Position numbers and translations under genes: made by a program
Origin: an uncultured Bacillota bacterium
Lineage (GTDB): Bacteria > Bacillota > Clostridia > Oscillospirales > Oscillospiraceae
Assembly (NCBI GenBank): GCA_947426945.1
Contig: CANEFX010000008.1
Location: forward strand, 35,254-99,253
Direction of reading: 5' to 3'
DNA: 64,000 bases
Notes under the pieces: model-generated
Told to the model about the DNA's origin: nothing
What the model saw: the letters and a program-made list of their open reading frames with translations, nothing else
The model's database searches: none
Shown here: positions 56,857 through 64,000 of the stretch, piece after piece
Layout: each line of letters starts with the position of its first letter
Position numbering within the stretch: the first letter of the stretch is position 1

Positions 56857-56950
56857 AGATCCACATTCCTTTCGTAACCAGTGCCTCCGCCGCACTTTTC
56901 GGCCGGACACAAACCAGCGTTTTACCGCTGGTCCTGGCAGTAATTGTACT

Positions 56951-57283
56951 CTACCACCTTTGGACCAACTGTCGGAGGGTATCCAGGAAAGCCTCTTCGC
57001 CGAAGGTGTTGAATTTGAAAATCATCCCTTGGCTGCCCCCGGCGGTGATGCCGGACAGGTACAACTTCTCCCCGTCCCCCATCAGGGTAAGGGTCATGGA
57101 CAGCCGGTTGCCGCCGGTCATGCTGTACCGCTCGTAGACCCGGACAGTAAGCCGCACTCCGGCACTCTGGAAATAGCTCTCCTCCTCAAAGCTGGCCGAC
57201 ATACTGCCATCAAGGATGCCGTCGTGGAAATAGCGCAAGGCCTGGTCGTAGTCGCCCTGCAGGGTACACTCAAATTTTGCCAT
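56951..57283 (-). CDS. DUF6054 family protein
   Basis: The 110-residue protein starts [20 protein letters not shown] and contains [20 protein letters not shown] and [19 protein letters not shown], a single beta-rich domain resembling DUF6054. Function unknown. GTAGGAGG precedes the ATG. It lies between the Sufu-like gene and ruvB. Confidence 0.72.
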   Translation of the reverse strand: MAKFECTLQGDYDQALRYFHDGILDGSMSASFEEESYFQSAGVRLTVRVYERYSMTGGNRLSMTLTLMGDGEKLYLSGITAGGSQGMIFKFNTFGEEAFLDTLRQLVQRW

Positions 57284-57292
57284 TCTATCCTC

Positions 57293-57931
57293 CTACACCA
57301 CACTGTCCCGGGTATAGTCGGTCACGTCACCGACCTTTTCAATCAGTTCCCGAACGGTAAGTTTTTTATCTATAATAGCTTTCAACTCAGCATCGGCAGC
57401 CCCGATAAGCTTGACAAAATCCACCTTGCCGTTGGGGGTATCGATGGTGCCAGCCTCGTCCAGGGCGGTGACAAAGCCGGTAAGCTTAGACTTCTGCCCC
57501 ACGTCGAAACCAAGCTCCTGGCCGGTGTAGATGTATTCGTCGGGGAAAAACTGCTCTCCCTTTTCAAAGGTGAGCCGGGCCAGGTCGTTGAAGATGCCTA
57601 CGATGCACTTCTGTTCAGCCATCTCGTCCCCTATCCCCTCCTTGCGCAGTTTCAATGTGAACTCCAGGCCATAGCCGCTGTACTCCGGGTCGCTCCCCTC
57701 CTTCTCGTAGAGATCGGACAGGCCGTAGGTGACAAAATGGAAGTAGTCCCCGCCGTCGTAGACGCTGACTCCCTGGAGGGGATCAGGTCCCCCCAGCCGC
57801 CAGGAAATAAGACAGCCGAAATGCCGGGGATTGTCCTGCCCAGGGTACATTTTATCAAAGGCGGCTGTAATAGCGTCCCAACCCAACGGTTCAGGATTTT
57901 CATTTAAGGGCTTGTTTTTTTCTTCACTCAT
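57293..57931 (-). CDS. Suppressor-of-fused-like (Sufu) domain protein
   Basis: The 212-residue protein matches the Sufu domain pattern: GVSVYDGGDYFHFVTYGLSD, LYEKEGSDPEYSGYGLEFTL and a later GIFNDLARLTFEKGEQF. In bacteria this fold is found in stand-alone proteins and polymorphic-toxin immunity proteins. No toxin is nearby. It lies between ruvA and DUF6054. Confidence 0.75.
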   Translation of the reverse strand: MSEEKNKPLNENPEPLGWDAITAAFDKMYPGQDNPRHFGCLISWRLGGPDPLQGVSVYDGGDYFHFVTYGLSDLYEKEGSDPEYSGYGLEFTLKLRKEGIGDEMAEQKCIVGIFNDLARLTFEKGEQFFPDEYIYTGQELGFDVGQKSKLTGFVTALDEAGTIDTPNGKVDFVKLIGAADAELKAIIDKKLTVRELIEKVGDVTDYTRDSVV

Positions 57932-57938
57932 ACCTGTA

Positions 57939-58547
57939 TTATCCCTTCACCATCTTTTTCAGCGCCTGCCTAATAATCTGCTCCAGGGGCAGACCATCCA
58001 GGTCCACACCCTTCAAAGCCAGATTAATCTCTCCCTGGGAGTAACCCAGCACCGCCAGGGCAGCGGTGGCCTCAGACAGCTTGTTCTCCGGGATGACGGT
58101 TACCCCCGTGCCACCGTATGTCTCCCCGGCCGCACTGATAGTCTGGCCCTTTGCCAGCTTGTCCTTCAACTCCAGAATCACTCGTTGGGCAATTTTTTTG
58201 CCGATGCCCTGGGCACAGGTGAGGGCCTTCTCGTCCCCGGTGATGATGCTCAGGGCCAGATTGGCCGGGGTGCTGGCCGACAGGATGGACAGCGCCGCCT
58301 TGGGCCCCACACCGGAGACCGAGATCAGCTGCTGAAACAGCCGAAGCTCCTCTGCCGTGGCGAAGCCGTAGAGTTCCACCGCATCCTCCCGCACGTTCAG
58401 ATATGTAAAGAGTTTTCCCTTGTCGCCCTTTTTCAGGGCGGACAGGGTGTATGTAGTGGTTCGGCAAGCATAGCCCACGCCTCCGCAGTCGATGACAGCC
58501 AGATATGGCTCCACGTGGGCTACGGTGCCATTCAGATAGTAGAACAA
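57939..58547 (-). CDS. ruvA: Holliday junction branch migration protein RuvA
   Basis: The 202-residue protein has the OB fold start (MFYYLNGTVAHVEPYLAVID), the helix-hairpin-helix LISVSGVGPKAALSIL and QGIGKKIAQRVILELKD, and a C-terminal domain for RuvB. The start is TTG with GGAGGAG upstream. It follows ruvC by 52 bases. Confidence 0.95.
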   Translation of the reverse strand: MFYYLNGTVAHVEPYLAVIDCGGVGYACRTTTYTLSALKKGDKGKLFTYLNVREDAVELYGFATAEELRLFQQLISVSGVGPKAALSILSASTPANLALSIITGDEKALTCAQGIGKKIAQRVILELKDKLAKGQTISAAGETYGGTGVTVIPENKLSEATAALAVLGYSQGEINLALKGVDLDGLPLEQIIRQALKKMVKG

Positions 58548-58599
58548 CCCGATCTCCTCCTTTGTACCGGCAACTCACAGCTGCCGATACACAACTTAC

Positions 58600-59121
58600 T
58601 CATCTCGTATCGTATTTCTCCGGATCAAAGACCCGTTCGGTGTTCAGCAGGCTGGTGGCCGACCGGGCGTGGCAGATGGCGATAGCCAAAGCGTCGGCGG
58701 CGTCGTCGGGCCGGGGGACTTCTTTCATATTCAGCAGCCGCTGGGTCATCAGCATAACCTGCCGCTTGTCCGCCCCGCCGTAGCCGGCGACCGCCTGCTT
58801 CACCTGCATGGGGGTGTACTCGAAGATGGGCACCCCCAGCCTCTCCGCCGCCAGCAGGATTACCCCCCTGCCGTGGGCTACGGCAATACCGGTAGTGATG
58901 TTCTTGGTAAAAAACAGCTCCTCCACCGCCATTTCGTCCGGGTGGAAGGTGTGGATCAATTCCTCCATATCGTCGGAAATCTGGAGCAGACGGCGGGACA
59001 GGGGGATGCCCGGCGGGGTGGTGATGATCCCGTAGCGCAGAAGGATGTTTTTCTGTCGGTTCGCCCGGATCACCCCGAACCCGATGGTGGCCACCCCCGG
59101 GTCGATACCCAGGATAATCAT
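58600..59121 (-). CDS. ruvC: Crossover junction endodeoxyribonuclease RuvC
   Basis: The 173-residue nuclease has the acidic catalytic residues in GIDPGVATIGFGVI (Asp near residue 6), AVEELFFTKNITTG, and DDAADALAIAICH. It cuts Holliday junctions. ATG 59121 is preferred because AGGAGGGAG is upstream. It heads the run ruvC-ruvA-Sufu-DUF6054-ruvB-DUF5655-DUF3795-glmM. Confidence 0.96.
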   Translation of the reverse strand: MIILGIDPGVATIGFGVIRANRQKNILLRYGIITTPPGIPLSRRLLQISDDMEELIHTFHPDEMAVEELFFTKNITTGIAVAHGRGVILLAAERLGVPIFEYTPMQVKQAVAGYGGADKRQVMLMTQRLLNMKEVPRPDDAADALAIAICHARSATSLLNTERVFDPEKYDTR

Positions 59122-59153
59122 ATACTCCCTCCTGCCCACAATATTACATGATA

Positions 59154-59182
59154 AGTATACCACAAGTGTGGTAAAATGGGAA
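59154..59182 (-). promoter_or_regulatory. Promoter and palindrome upstream of ruvC
   Basis: On the minus strand TTCCCA (59177-59182) and TATACT (59154-59159) have a 17-base spacer. ACCAC/GTGGT (59159-59172), a perfect inverted repeat around AAGT, lies in the spacer. This is not the LexA GAAC/GTTC motif. Confidence 0.5.
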
Positions 59183-59253
59183 CGAAAATTTTTCTATTCT
59201 CTGTGACAATTTCCCCTCCAACTCTGAGTTATGGGTGAAAGGAGGTCTTGCGT

Positions 59254-59757
59254 ATGGAAGCTCTGCCGCTGCGCGCGGGCGGTGGGATGGAGGATATCAT
59301 AGACCGCTATCAGAATACGGTGTACGGCCTGGCCCTGACCAAAACGGGCAATCGGACCGACGCCGACGACGTGTTTCAGGAGGTGTTCCTGGCCTACTGT
59401 CAGTGCGGTAAGACCTTTCGGGACGAAGATCACCGGAAGGCCTGGCTGCTGCGCACCACCATCAACCAGGCCCGGCGAGTGACCTCCTCCAGCTGGAGAC
59501 AGAAAACCGTCCCCCTGTCGGAGCAGGAGGACGCGCCGGTCTCCTTCAAGGAACCAGAGGAAAACCGGGTGTGGGAAGCCCTGCAAAGCCTGAGCGAGGA
59601 CTACCGTCTTCCCATCTATCTGTTCTACTTTCAGGAGCTGTCCACCCTGCAGATTGCCAAGATGCTGGCTATCCGCCCCGGGGCCGTCCGGATGCGGCTC
59701 ACCCGGGGACGGGAACAGCTCCGGGAGAAACTGAAAGGAGTGTATTTTGATGAATAA
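59254..59757 (+). CDS. ECF-type RNA polymerase sigma factor
   Basis: ATG 59254 (AAAGGAGG, 7 bases upstream) gives 167 residues. Region 2 includes DADDVFQEVFLAYCQCGKTF and region 4 LSTLQIAKMLAIRPGAVRMR. The next gene encodes its membrane partner and overlaps by a few bases. The -35 TGTGAC (59202-59207) resembles the first pair's TGTCAC, but the -10 is unclear. Confidence 0.87.
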   Translation: MEALPLRAGGGMEDIIDRYQNTVYGLALTKTGNRTDADDVFQEVFLAYCQCGKTFRDEDHRKAWLLRTTINQARRVTSSSWRQKTVPLSEQEDAPVSFKEPEENRVWEALQSLSEDYRLPIYLFYFQELSTLQIAKMLAIRPGAVRMRLTRGREQLREKLKGVYFDE

Positions 59758-60805
59758 GGAATTGCTCGATTCCATGCAGAAGCAGATGATCCCCTCCCCT
59801 GAAGTTCGGGAGGCTTTGAGCAAAAAACTGGCCCGTCCCGTGAAGAAGCGGACCGTCCCGTGGATGAAATACGGGGTCGTCGCCGCCTGCGCGGCGCTGG
59901 TGATCGGAGGATTTCTGGCGTCTGGAATGTCTCAAAAATATACGGTGATCGTACGCAGTCTCCAGCGTCCCCCAATAGAGGCACCGCTGCACAGCTATGT
60001 GACGGTGGAGGGCTTGGGCGAAATCATACAAGAAAATACCGCTGCCCTCACCGGAGGCGGGGACACAGGTGCCCCCAACACTGGCGACCTGCCTGGCGGA
60101 GAGATGGCCCCCAGCGGGGCGCTGGTCCCTGAGGGAGATATTGCCGCTCAGGAGGAAGCCGTCGCCGTTTACCAGAAACTGATGGATCACTTCGACGGCT
60201 ATTACCCCAGGTGGTACGGCGGAGCTTATATCGACCGCTCTGGTTATCTGGTGGTTCAGCTGGTGGAAGAGCAGGACCCTGGGGACAAAACTCTGGAGCT
60301 GCAAGTTCTGGACTGGACGGAAAGCAGTCAGGTGATGTTCAGCTCCTGCAAATACTCCCTGGCCCACCTGAATCAGCTGATGGACCAGCTCAACCGTATC
60401 CCCACCACCCACCCATACGACGCTGAATATTTCGCCGGCTGGGGAATTGATGAAGCGTGCAACCGTATCGAGGTGACCTTGACTGAGGCGGACCCAACCG
60501 CGCTGTCGATCCTGGCCAGCCTGGACCCTGACGACGACGCCATTTACGTCCAGGTGGGCCAGCGGGCCAGCGCGGATGTCGCTTTGGGCGAGGACGTCCG
60601 CACGGACAGCGCAGGGACCGAGGACCCGGCGGTCCATCACGTCATGCCCGGCGGGGCCACCGTCCCAGACGACAAGGATCTCATCGCCGAGGAACCCTGG
60701 TCCGACGGAGCCCGCTATGACTTGGAGAAACTCCCCGAGGAGCTGCCCCAGCAGAAACAGCCCATTTTTGAGGTCCAGTCCGTCCCCGAGGAGGATATAC
60801 CATAG
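59750..60805 (+). CDS. Membrane-anchored partner of the second sigma factor (putative anti-sigma)
   Basis: ATG 59750 lies 8 bases inside the sigma gene, with GAAAGGAG upstream. The 351-residue product has a cytoplasmic N-terminus of about 38 residues, one membrane helix (about 39-60, WMKYGVVAACAALVIGGF), a Gly/Pro-rich linker and an acidic extracytoplasmic domain (VTLTEADPTALSILASLDPD). I recognise no domain. Topology and overlap suggest an anti-sigma role; the extracellular part differs completely from the first pair's. Confidence 0.62.
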   Translation: MNKELLDSMQKQMIPSPEVREALSKKLARPVKKRTVPWMKYGVVAACAALVIGGFLASGMSQKYTVIVRSLQRPPIEAPLHSYVTVEGLGEIIQENTAALTGGGDTGAPNTGDLPGGEMAPSGALVPEGDIAAQEEAVAVYQKLMDHFDGYYPRWYGGAYIDRSGYLVVQLVEEQDPGDKTLELQVLDWTESSQVMFSSCKYSLAHLNQLMDQLNRIPTTHPYDAEYFAGWGIDEACNRIEVTLTEADPTALSILASLDPDDDAIYVQVGQRASADVALGEDVRTDSAGTEDPAVHHVMPGGATVPDDKDLIAEEPWSDGARYDLEKLPEELPQQKQPIFEVQSVPEEDIP

Positions 60806-60815
60806 ACACAAAACA

Positions 60816-60839
60816 GCGGCCGCCCAACTGGGCGGCCGC
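60816..60839. terminator. GC-rich hairpin between convergent genes
   Basis: GCGGCCGCCC and GGGCGGCCGC form a perfect 10-base-pair stem with a four-base loop. The leftward side has TGTTTTGTG; the rightward side has no T tract. Confidence 0.55.
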
Positions 60840-60852
60840 CGTGCCGTCTGAA

Positions 60853-61569
60853 TCAGTTCCTCCGATTGCCCAGGAAACGCAGCAGGTACAGGAACAGGTT
60901 GATGAAGTCCAGGTACAGCTGAAGCGCGGAAAAAATGGAAGCCTTTGCCAGCATCTCGGGAGATGCGGAGTAGTAGCTGTAAAAAGCCCTGATTTTCTGG
61001 GTGTCGTACGCGGTATAGCCCAGGAACACGGCAATTCCGATGAGGCAGACGATCCGGTCGAACATCTCCAGTCCGGGAATGAACATAGACAGCAGACCAA
61101 AGACGATCAGGAAAATCAGGCCGGAAAAAAGGATGGTCCGCAGGCCGGACAGGTCCCGCTTAGTGAGATAACCGTAGGCGGCCAGCGCGCCGAAGTAGAC
61201 GGCGGTAAGCAGGAAGCACAGCACCACTGAGGTCAGCTCAAAGATAATCAGATAGAAGGACAGGGTAAAGCCGAACAGGGCGGAGAACAGTACAAACAGG
61301 CCAATTGCCGTCCCCACCGCCATTTTCTCCAGGCGGCGGACCATGGTGAAGGAAATCACCAGCGTAGCCACCAGGACAATCAGGTGGACATAGGGGATAT
61401 AAAGCGCGGCATACCAGGTAGCCCCGGTGACCCAGCAGCCCACCGCCACACCAAAGGTGACCAGCAGGCCCAGCATCATCCATAAAAAGGTTTTCGCGGT
61501 GTACTGGCCCAAGGTGTCGCCCTGGCTGGAGGCATAACTGCGGTCAAATTCATAAGGATCAAAGCTCAT
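60853..61569 (-). CDS. Bax inhibitor-1/YccA family membrane protein
   Basis: The 238-residue protein has about seven hydrophobic segments and the C-terminal signature AYDTQKIRAFYSYYSASPEM and KASIFSALQLYLDFINLFLY of the BI-1 family. Bacterial members act as pH-dependent calcium leak channels or regulators of FtsH-type proteases. GAAAGGAG precedes the ATG. Confidence 0.88.
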   Translation of the reverse strand: MSFDPYEFDRSYASSQGDTLGQYTAKTFLWMMLGLLVTFGVAVGCWVTGATWYAALYIPYVHLIVLVATLVISFTMVRRLEKMAVGTAIGLFVLFSALFGFTLSFYLIIFELTSVVLCFLLTAVYFGALAAYGYLTKRDLSGLRTILFSGLIFLIVFGLLSMFIPGLEMFDRIVCLIGIAVFLGYTAYDTQKIRAFYSYYSASPEMLAKASIFSALQLYLDFINLFLYLLRFLGNRRN

Positions 61570-61631
61570 AATCAGACACTCCTTTCAGGTTGGACAGCTT
61601 TTTCTCAGTCTGCCCGTATGAGGTTGATTCT

Positions 61632-61660
61632 ATTATAGCGCCCGGGAAAGAAAAAATCAA
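61632..61660 (-). promoter_or_regulatory. Promoter of the Bax-inhibitor-like gene
   Basis: On the minus strand TTGATT (61655-61660) and TATAAT (61632-61637) have a 17-base spacer, just past the end of the LTA-synthase-like gene. Confidence 0.72.
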
Positions 61661-61666
61661 CTGATT

Positions 61667-63820
61667 TCATTGCCCAAACACAATATCATAAAAATCATTT
61701 TCCACAAGCATGGCGGTACTGTCCAGCTTATAGCTCACCAGCTTCTTCATAGCGGAAACGTAGCTTTCCTGTTCCTCCTCGGTCATGGAAACTCCCTCCG
61801 CCGGGGTGAACTCGCCGGTATAACGGTTGTAGAAGCCCCGGTCGGACTTCCAGCACCGGGAGGAAAACACTACCAGCCCCTCACTGTCAGACAAGGCGTC
61901 GGTGCCGGCCAGCATCCGGGAATCGTATTCCAGACCCAGCAGGTTCGACAACGTGGGCAGGATGTCCACCTGCCCCACCACCTTATCCACTGCAACCGGC
62001 TCCTCCATGCTGGCTGACCACATAATCAGGGAACTCTTATACACATCGAAGTTGATGCTGCCCTCTTTCAGATACTCCAGGTCACTGGAGCTGCCAAATT
62101 TCTGCCCGGCCAGCTCTTCCAGGGTGGCTACGTCGAAGTAGGGGATATGGTCGGGGGCGGCCACAATGAGGGTCTTATCCAGCTTGCCCGCCGCCTCCAG
62201 CTTGTCAATCAAAGTCTCAAGGGCCCGGTCCACCTCAATGCAGGTAGCCAGATAGTAGCGGGTATTCTCTGTGTAGGGCAGGGCGTCCACGATATCCCGA
62301 TACTGCCGCACCGCCCAGTTGTTGCCGGAGTATGGCATGTGGCCGCTGATAGTCAGGTAGTAGACATGGAAGGGCCTGTCGCTGTTGATATAGTTATCCA
62401 CGCTGGCCTCAATCATGTGCTTATCCCGCTGGGGCCACTGCAGCTTTCCGCTGCTCTGCAGTTCCAGGCCCTCAAACTCGCTCAGCTTGCCCCGCTCAGT
62501 GGTCTTGCCCGCTCCCACGCTGAACTGATGCCAGTCATAGCCCAGATTGGGATGGGACAGGGCCCGGCCATACATGTCCTTGTTGGCGTGGTAGCCCTGA
62601 ACCAGGTAGCCCTCCCGGCCCAGCTGCTGTGCCAGGGAAAAGTAGCAGTTGGTGCCCAGCTCTCCGGTGCGGGTCATGGTAACGGGGAAATTGCCCTTGG
62701 GATACAGGCCCAGCAGGTTCTGGCACTCGCCGTTGGAGGTGCTGGTGAAGTGCAGGGGGGTATAGAAGTTGTTGAACACAAAGCCCTCGTGGGTCAGCTT
62801 ATAAAGGGTGGGCGTCAGTTCCTTGTCAATACCGTAGCCCGAGAAGCCCTCCAGAGTGAGAAAAATCACGTTGTAGCCCTTGAACATGCCGGTATACTCA
62901 TTCTTTTTTGTAGGGGCCACACTGTTGAAGTAGCCGGCCAGCCACTTTATGTCTTCGTTCTTTCCATTTTCCGCCAGAGAAGCCAGGTCCACATCCATCA
63001 CATTGGGGGAGGTGTCGATTACCGGCTGAGGGTCAGCCGTCTGGGAGGAGTCCGGACCTCCGCTGCCGTCGGAGGAGGCGCCCCCCGGAGGTGTCAATGT
63101 CCCAATGCCGCCAAAATCGCCGCCCATGGTATTTTTCACCGGGAAAATCATGTGCTTCGCGTCCAGCCGGAGCATAGTCAGCAGGCCCAACTGCTCCACC
63201 TGATCGTCAATATTGGTATCCACCTTGTAGAGACTGGCGGGAGTCATATCTCCCTTCCAAGGCAGACGGATCACCCCCAGGCCTGCGATGTGGAACACCG
63301 CGCAGGCTGCCACCACCAGTCCGGCAAAGCGGATATCCAGCCGTTCAAACCCCAGCAGGCGGGTCCCGAAAACACACAGCAGAAGGGCGGGCAAAAGGAA
63401 CACCAGAATAATGGGAATCTTGGACAGGACGGTGGAGACAATCACGTCGGCGTAGTCGCTGAGCTTGTTGCCCGCCGCTATCTTCAGAGCGCTGGGGCCG
63501 TAGTAGGTCTGGAGAATGGTTTTAGCAATCATCTCGGCCGTGAACAGCAGGGAAAGAACTACCGCCAGAATCTTGGCAATCAGGCTGTTGGACCGCCTGC
63601 GCCACGGCAGGGTCAGAGCTGACAGGAAAAAGCCTCCCGCGATTCCAAACACCAGATAAACCGGAGCGTAAGCCAGAGACATCTTCATATAGACATGGAG
63701 TACCAACTCCAGATACATAAGCAGCGCCGGGAACAGCAGCACCCGTGCCATGGTTTGAAGCAGCACAGCGTCCCCGCTGCGGCGGGAACGTCCGCTCGTC
63801 CGTCTGCCGCTGTAAGCCAT
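61667..63820 (-). CDS. LTA synthase family protein (membrane sulfatase-fold enzyme)
   Basis: ATG 63820 (GGAGG upstream) gives 717 residues with about five N-terminal membrane segments and a Ser/Gly/Pro-rich linker, then an extracellular sulfatase domain: IFLTLEGFSGYGIDKELTPT, LHFTSTSNGECQNLLGLYPK (the catalytic threonine region), and IVAAPDHIPYFDVA. LTA synthases polymerise glycerol phosphate on the outer face of the membrane. It is longer than the enzyme at 276-2108, so the two may have different substrates. Its upstream region carries a promoter and a short palindrome. Confidence 0.88.
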   Translation of the reverse strand: MAYSGRRTSGRSRRSGDAVLLQTMARVLLFPALLMYLELVLHVYMKMSLAYAPVYLVFGIAGGFFLSALTLPWRRRSNSLIAKILAVVLSLLFTAEMIAKTILQTYYGPSALKIAAGNKLSDYADVIVSTVLSKIPIILVFLLPALLLCVFGTRLLGFERLDIRFAGLVVAACAVFHIAGLGVIRLPWKGDMTPASLYKVDTNIDDQVEQLGLLTMLRLDAKHMIFPVKNTMGGDFGGIGTLTPPGGASSDGSGGPDSSQTADPQPVIDTSPNVMDVDLASLAENGKNEDIKWLAGYFNSVAPTKKNEYTGMFKGYNVIFLTLEGFSGYGIDKELTPTLYKLTHEGFVFNNFYTPLHFTSTSNGECQNLLGLYPKGNFPVTMTRTGELGTNCYFSLAQQLGREGYLVQGYHANKDMYGRALSHPNLGYDWHQFSVGAGKTTERGKLSEFEGLELQSSGKLQWPQRDKHMIEASVDNYINSDRPFHVYYLTISGHMPYSGNNWAVRQYRDIVDALPYTENTRYYLATCIEVDRALETLIDKLEAAGKLDKTLIVAAPDHIPYFDVATLEELAGQKFGSSSDLEYLKEGSINFDVYKSSLIMWSASMEEPVAVDKVVGQVDILPTLSNLLGLEYDSRMLAGTDALSDSEGLVVFSSRCWKSDRGFYNRYTGEFTPAEGVSMTEEEQESYVSAMKKLVSYKLDSTAMLVENDFYDIVFGQ

Positions 63821-63860
63821 TGGAATCAGCCTCCAATCAAAACCCTTTTTTACCTCTCCT

Positions 63861-63889
63861 ACTTTAATCACTTGACCGTCGGCAGTCAA
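63861..63889 (-). promoter_or_regulatory. Promoter of the second LTA-synthase-like gene
   Basis: On the minus strand TTGACT (63884-63889) and TAAAGT (63861-63866) have a 17-base spacer. TTGAC and GTCAA (63872-63889) form an inverted repeat. Confidence 0.65.
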
Positions 63890-63919
63890 GGGATATTTCT
63901 TTAATTTTTCATAAAATTT

Positions 63920-63986
63920 GCCGCCGCCATATGTCTATGGCGGCGGCTCAGCCTGTCGAAAAAGTCTGCCGTATGGCAGACTTTTT
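63920..63986. terminator. Two tandem hairpins near the window end
   Basis: GCCGCCGCCATA with TATGGCGGCGGC (63920-63947), then AAAAAGTCTGCC with GGCAGACTTTTT (63959-63986). The second is a symmetrical terminator, presumably for a rightward gene beyond the window or for a leftward gene entering from it. Confidence 0.75.
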
Positions 63987-64000
63987 CATGTAAAGATGAT

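Noticed and set aside
59154..59182. LexA/SOS box at ruvC
   Set aside because: The palindrome is ACCAC/GTGGT, not the GAAC/GTTC motif of Firmicutes LexA.
62147..63622. Long plus-strand frame opposite the LTA-synthase-like gene
   Set aside because: No motif and no ribosome site; the minus-strand gene has clear sulfatase motifs.
1..64000. CRISPR arrays, insertion sequences, prophage, tRNA and rRNA genes
   Set aside because: Looked for spaced repeats, transposase or integrase motifs, tRNA cloverleaf ends and rRNA; found none.

Overview
The window is a contiguous piece of a Gram-positive, spore-forming Clostridia chromosome with fairly high GC. The gene content best fits the Oscillospiraceae group (Flavonifractor, Lawsonibacter, Oscillibacter or Intestinimonas relatives). 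That placement is inferred from family-level similarity: an IspH-ribosomal S1 fusion, GerW/YtfJ, a SpoIID-like protein, SleB-like cell-wall hydrolase, ScpA/ScpB, YraN, RbgA, TmcAL, TrmK, DUF951, DUF3810, DUF6054 and strong AGGAGG ribosome sites. No search was run. I see no transposase, integrase, phage module, CRISPR array, rRNA or tRNA gene.

Layout. 1-6.2 kb: the start of a leftward gene, an LTA-synthase-like sulfatase, an ECF sigma/membrane-protein pair, an alanine-type sodium symporter and acpP. 6.3-16.6 kb: rnc, queA, a SpoIID-like protein, the lysine/diaminopimelate genes asd-dapA-dapB, a P-loop kinase-like protein, an unusual HTH/superoxide-reductase-like fusion, tcdA, a tiny cysteine-containing ORF and radA. 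16.8-24.4 kb: a cortex-hydrolase-like protein, two radical SAM proteins, DUF951, a GNAT acetyltransferase, ackA, tmcAL and a DUF3810 membrane protein.

24.5-36 kb, mostly leftward: an XRE regulator coupled by start/stop overlaps to cmk-plsC-ispH/rpsA; a BaiN-like flavoprotein; an RpiR regulator; and scpA-scpB-DUF2953-ytfJ-dacF-rluB behind a good promoter and ending at a strong terminator. 35.4-47 kb, leftward: thrC, a phosphoesterase, then tig-clpP-clpX-lon-engB (protein folding and quality control followed by ribosome assembly), plus rplS, rbgA, rnhB and yraN.

47-53.6 kb: a polytopic membrane protein, the nif3-trmK pair, a flavodoxin-like reductase, a DUF1858 redox protein, a DUF1275 membrane protein, and a compact cassette with a ribbon-helix-helix-like protein and a 65-residue ORF surrounded by inverted repeats. 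A zinc-ribbon protein and a SigH-like sigma factor follow. 53.6-64 kb: glmM, DUF3795, DUF5655, ruvB, DUF6054, a Sufu-like protein, ruvA and ruvC as one leftward run; a second ECF sigma/membrane-protein pair; a Bax-inhibitor-like protein and a second LTA-synthase-like sulfatase.

Most of the window is ordinary core genome. The parts most worth a second look are the 52.1-52.5 kb regulatory cassette (a hairpin that would hide a ribosome site plus a possible small RNA on the opposite strand), the structured leader before asd, the HTH/superoxide-reductase fusion, the RNase HII with an altered GRG motif, and the sigma factor whose start codon lies inside its apparent -10 box.
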